From the NCBI RefSeq assembly GCF_023078275.1, contig NC_062990.1:7269549-7333548 (forward strand): DNA of 64,000 bases, given 5' to 3'. The first letter of the stretch is position 1; the number at the start of each line of letters is the position of its first letter. Under the pieces are notes generated by a model. That model was not told the origin of the DNA and did not search any database. It saw only the letters and a list, made by a program, of their open reading frames with translations. Below, in pieces: positions 62,655-64,000 of this stretch. The DNA is from Leguminivora glycinivorella (Eukaryota; Arthropoda; Insecta; Lepidoptera; Tortricidae). A program made the position numbers and the translations under genes.

Positions 62655-62893
62655 TACTTGTAGATACGAGTGCAGAAAAGAGGAAAATCGATACGAGTAG
62701 CGATATATTAATACACGAACGAAGGGAGTGTTTTAAATCGACACGAGTTGTGAATGTCCTTTTCGCACGTGTATCGTACGACGATTTTCATTACCTAAAT
62801 CTAAGCTAAGAGTTTCGACCAGACAAGAAATGAATCATTGCTTGATTTGCTCGCACTACTGCGTTAAAAAAGCAGCATCTGTACTGAAAAAAA
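62655..62893 (-). repeat. Family E copy, diverged
   Basis: Minus strand: GCGATATATTAATACACGAACGAAGGG, TGTATCGTACGACGATTTTC, CATCTGTACTGAAAAA. More diverged than the other three copies. 62894-63205 is AT-rich and unassigned. Confidence 0.7.
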
Positions 62894-63205
62894 CTATCAT
62901 TGCGCAACAGAAATTCTATTAATATCACAGTAAATACTCTATTTCATTTGATTCCTACTTTTATTGTGTAAAGCAACACTACACTTCATTTTTATGAATA
63001 AGAATTAAAAATTATATATTTAATACATTAAGTAACTTTAAAGTGCTTATCTATTTGTATTATCATTCTGCACTTTTCTTAACTTTCCCACATTTCTATA
63101 AAATGTCGAAGAGTGCTTAAATGGTCGTCGTCGTTTATATTATTTAATTCGCTCATATTTAAATGATTCAAAGCAACCAGTCCACAACTTCACAAGACAG
63201 TTTGA

Positions 63206-64000
63206 GAAACCTTCGTATTTCAGATTGTCATTTGCAGATACAGGGTTATTCAGGGTTTTTCCAGCAAAGAATTAGAAGTAGGATTATTTTTAGATAGTAA
63301 TAATGTTGAAGTTATGTGTATTACTGAACATTGGTTGAAACAAGAACAGTTGATATTTGATTATGTTAATTTTAAATTAGCTAGTTTTTTTGCCAGAAAA
63401 TCTGCTGCTCATGGTGGCTCCCTTATTATTGTTAAAAATTGTATGAAGTGTAAAGAGCGCAAAGATGTTGTAAAATATTCCATAGAAAGAACTATAGAAA
63501 TTTCATGTGTTGAATTAGACAGATATATTATTGTATGTGTTTATAGACCACCATCAGCTGACTTCAGCATATTTGAATCTACAATGGAAAATGTTCTGAA
63601 TTTAGTATGCAAGGGCCAAAAACATGTTATTGTATGTGGAGATTTTAATGTTAACTTGCTCGAGTCATCTAGTAATACTGTTAAAATGTTCTGTTTGTTT
63701 AAATCATTTAATTTATTTAATTTATTTCTTGAACCTACCCGGGTAGGTGTGACTAGTGCAACATGCCTAGATAATATTTTTTGTAACTGTGAATGTATAG
63801 ATAAGAAATTATTTAACTGTTTTCATTCCGATCACAGCGGCCAAAGGGCAGCTTTCTTAAACGTTATTCATGATACTCCACAAACAATAACATATAGACC
63901 CATTACTGGATCTCGCTTGGAATCATTCAAAAATGAAATTCAACATAGTTTGTCTATAATACCATTTTCGCATTATGACTGTAATCATTTGTATCAAGAA
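63206..64000 (+). CDS. LINE endonuclease (EEP) domain, start of ORF2, cut by window end
   Basis: An open frame runs from 63206 to the last base. Convincing protein begins at about 63248 (IQGFSSKELEVGLFLD) and includes the apurinic-endonuclease-like (EEP) motifs of non-LTR retrotransposons: ITEHWLK (catalytic Glu), CVYRPPS, GDFNVN (Asp/Asn pair), TCLDNIF and SDHSGQ (Asp-His pair). The protein would nick target DNA for target-primed reverse transcription; the RT should lie beyond 64000. Upstream of 63245 another frame (LRNLRISDCHLQIQG) looks more like the family N-terminus, so there may be a frameshift there, and no start codon is proposed. The motif set fits jockey/CR1-type elements. Whether it is the same family as 48412-49032 cannot be judged without overlap. 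Confidence 0.85.

Overview
The window looks like a repeat-dominated stretch of an insect genome, most probably a lepidopteran (moth or butterfly). The base composition is AT-rich. The short interspersed families are ones I associate with Lepidoptera: tRNA-derived SINEs, the family ending in CTTGGCCGGTTTTT, and the family carrying GTCTGTCTGTC microsatellites. The larger elements are BEL/Pao, piggyBac, hAT-like and RTE/CR1-like. The species cannot be read from the sequence. I see no conserved multi-exon host gene. The only convincing long reading frames belong to retroelements: 55791-59513, 48412-49032 and 63206-64000.

Working names used below. Family A: about 240 bp, contains CATAAAGGGGTAGGCAGAGC. 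Family B: about 260 bp, contains GACGCAAAAACGACGGGGTG and a (CTGT)n tract. Family C: GGTTCCGTA...CTTGGCCGGTTTTT. Family D: GTTTTCCGTTAAATTCGACA. Family E: CAGTACAGATGG...CACTAGTGCG. Family F: TIR element with GGATACGGTAGCGAAAA. Family G: long foldback with CCGGCCACATCAGAGCG. Family H: TTATTCATAAACG hairpin. S1, S2 and S3 are SINE or short retroelement families. These names are mine and do not refer to a database.

Layout. 1-5.6 kb: decayed MITEs and SINEs plus a hAT transposase C-terminal fragment. 5.7-7.5 kb: a complete DNA transposon boundary set (16-bp TIRs, 8-bp target duplication) around a decayed gene of an uncharacterised transposase-like family. 7.5-11.2 kb: nested hairpin elements. 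11.5-15.3 kb: families A, B, C and G. 15.3-17.7 kb: a more GC-rich stretch with few recognisable repeats and one THAP-like first exon, decayed. 18-32 kb: SINEs, MITEs, LINE tails and a 1.2-kb TA-flanked TIR element inside a SINE. 33-47 kb: more of the same families, with a 455-bp deletion derivative of the TA-flanked element. 47.8-49.4 kb: a 5'-truncated LINE with poly(A). 52.6-60.5 kb: the main structure, an old piggyBac-like element sitting at a TTAA inside a family D copy and itself interrupted by a young BEL/Pao retrotransposon with identical LTRs. 60.5-64 kb: nested F/E/S1 elements and the endonuclease end of a LINE running off the window.

The elements interact mainly by insertion into one another, so the nesting order gives relative ages. 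The BEL/Pao copy is the youngest large insertion. Its flank carries a 303-bp duplication joined through a 4-bp microhomology. Its open frame lacks the integrase and part of the RT/RNase H region, so this copy is not expected to be autonomous.
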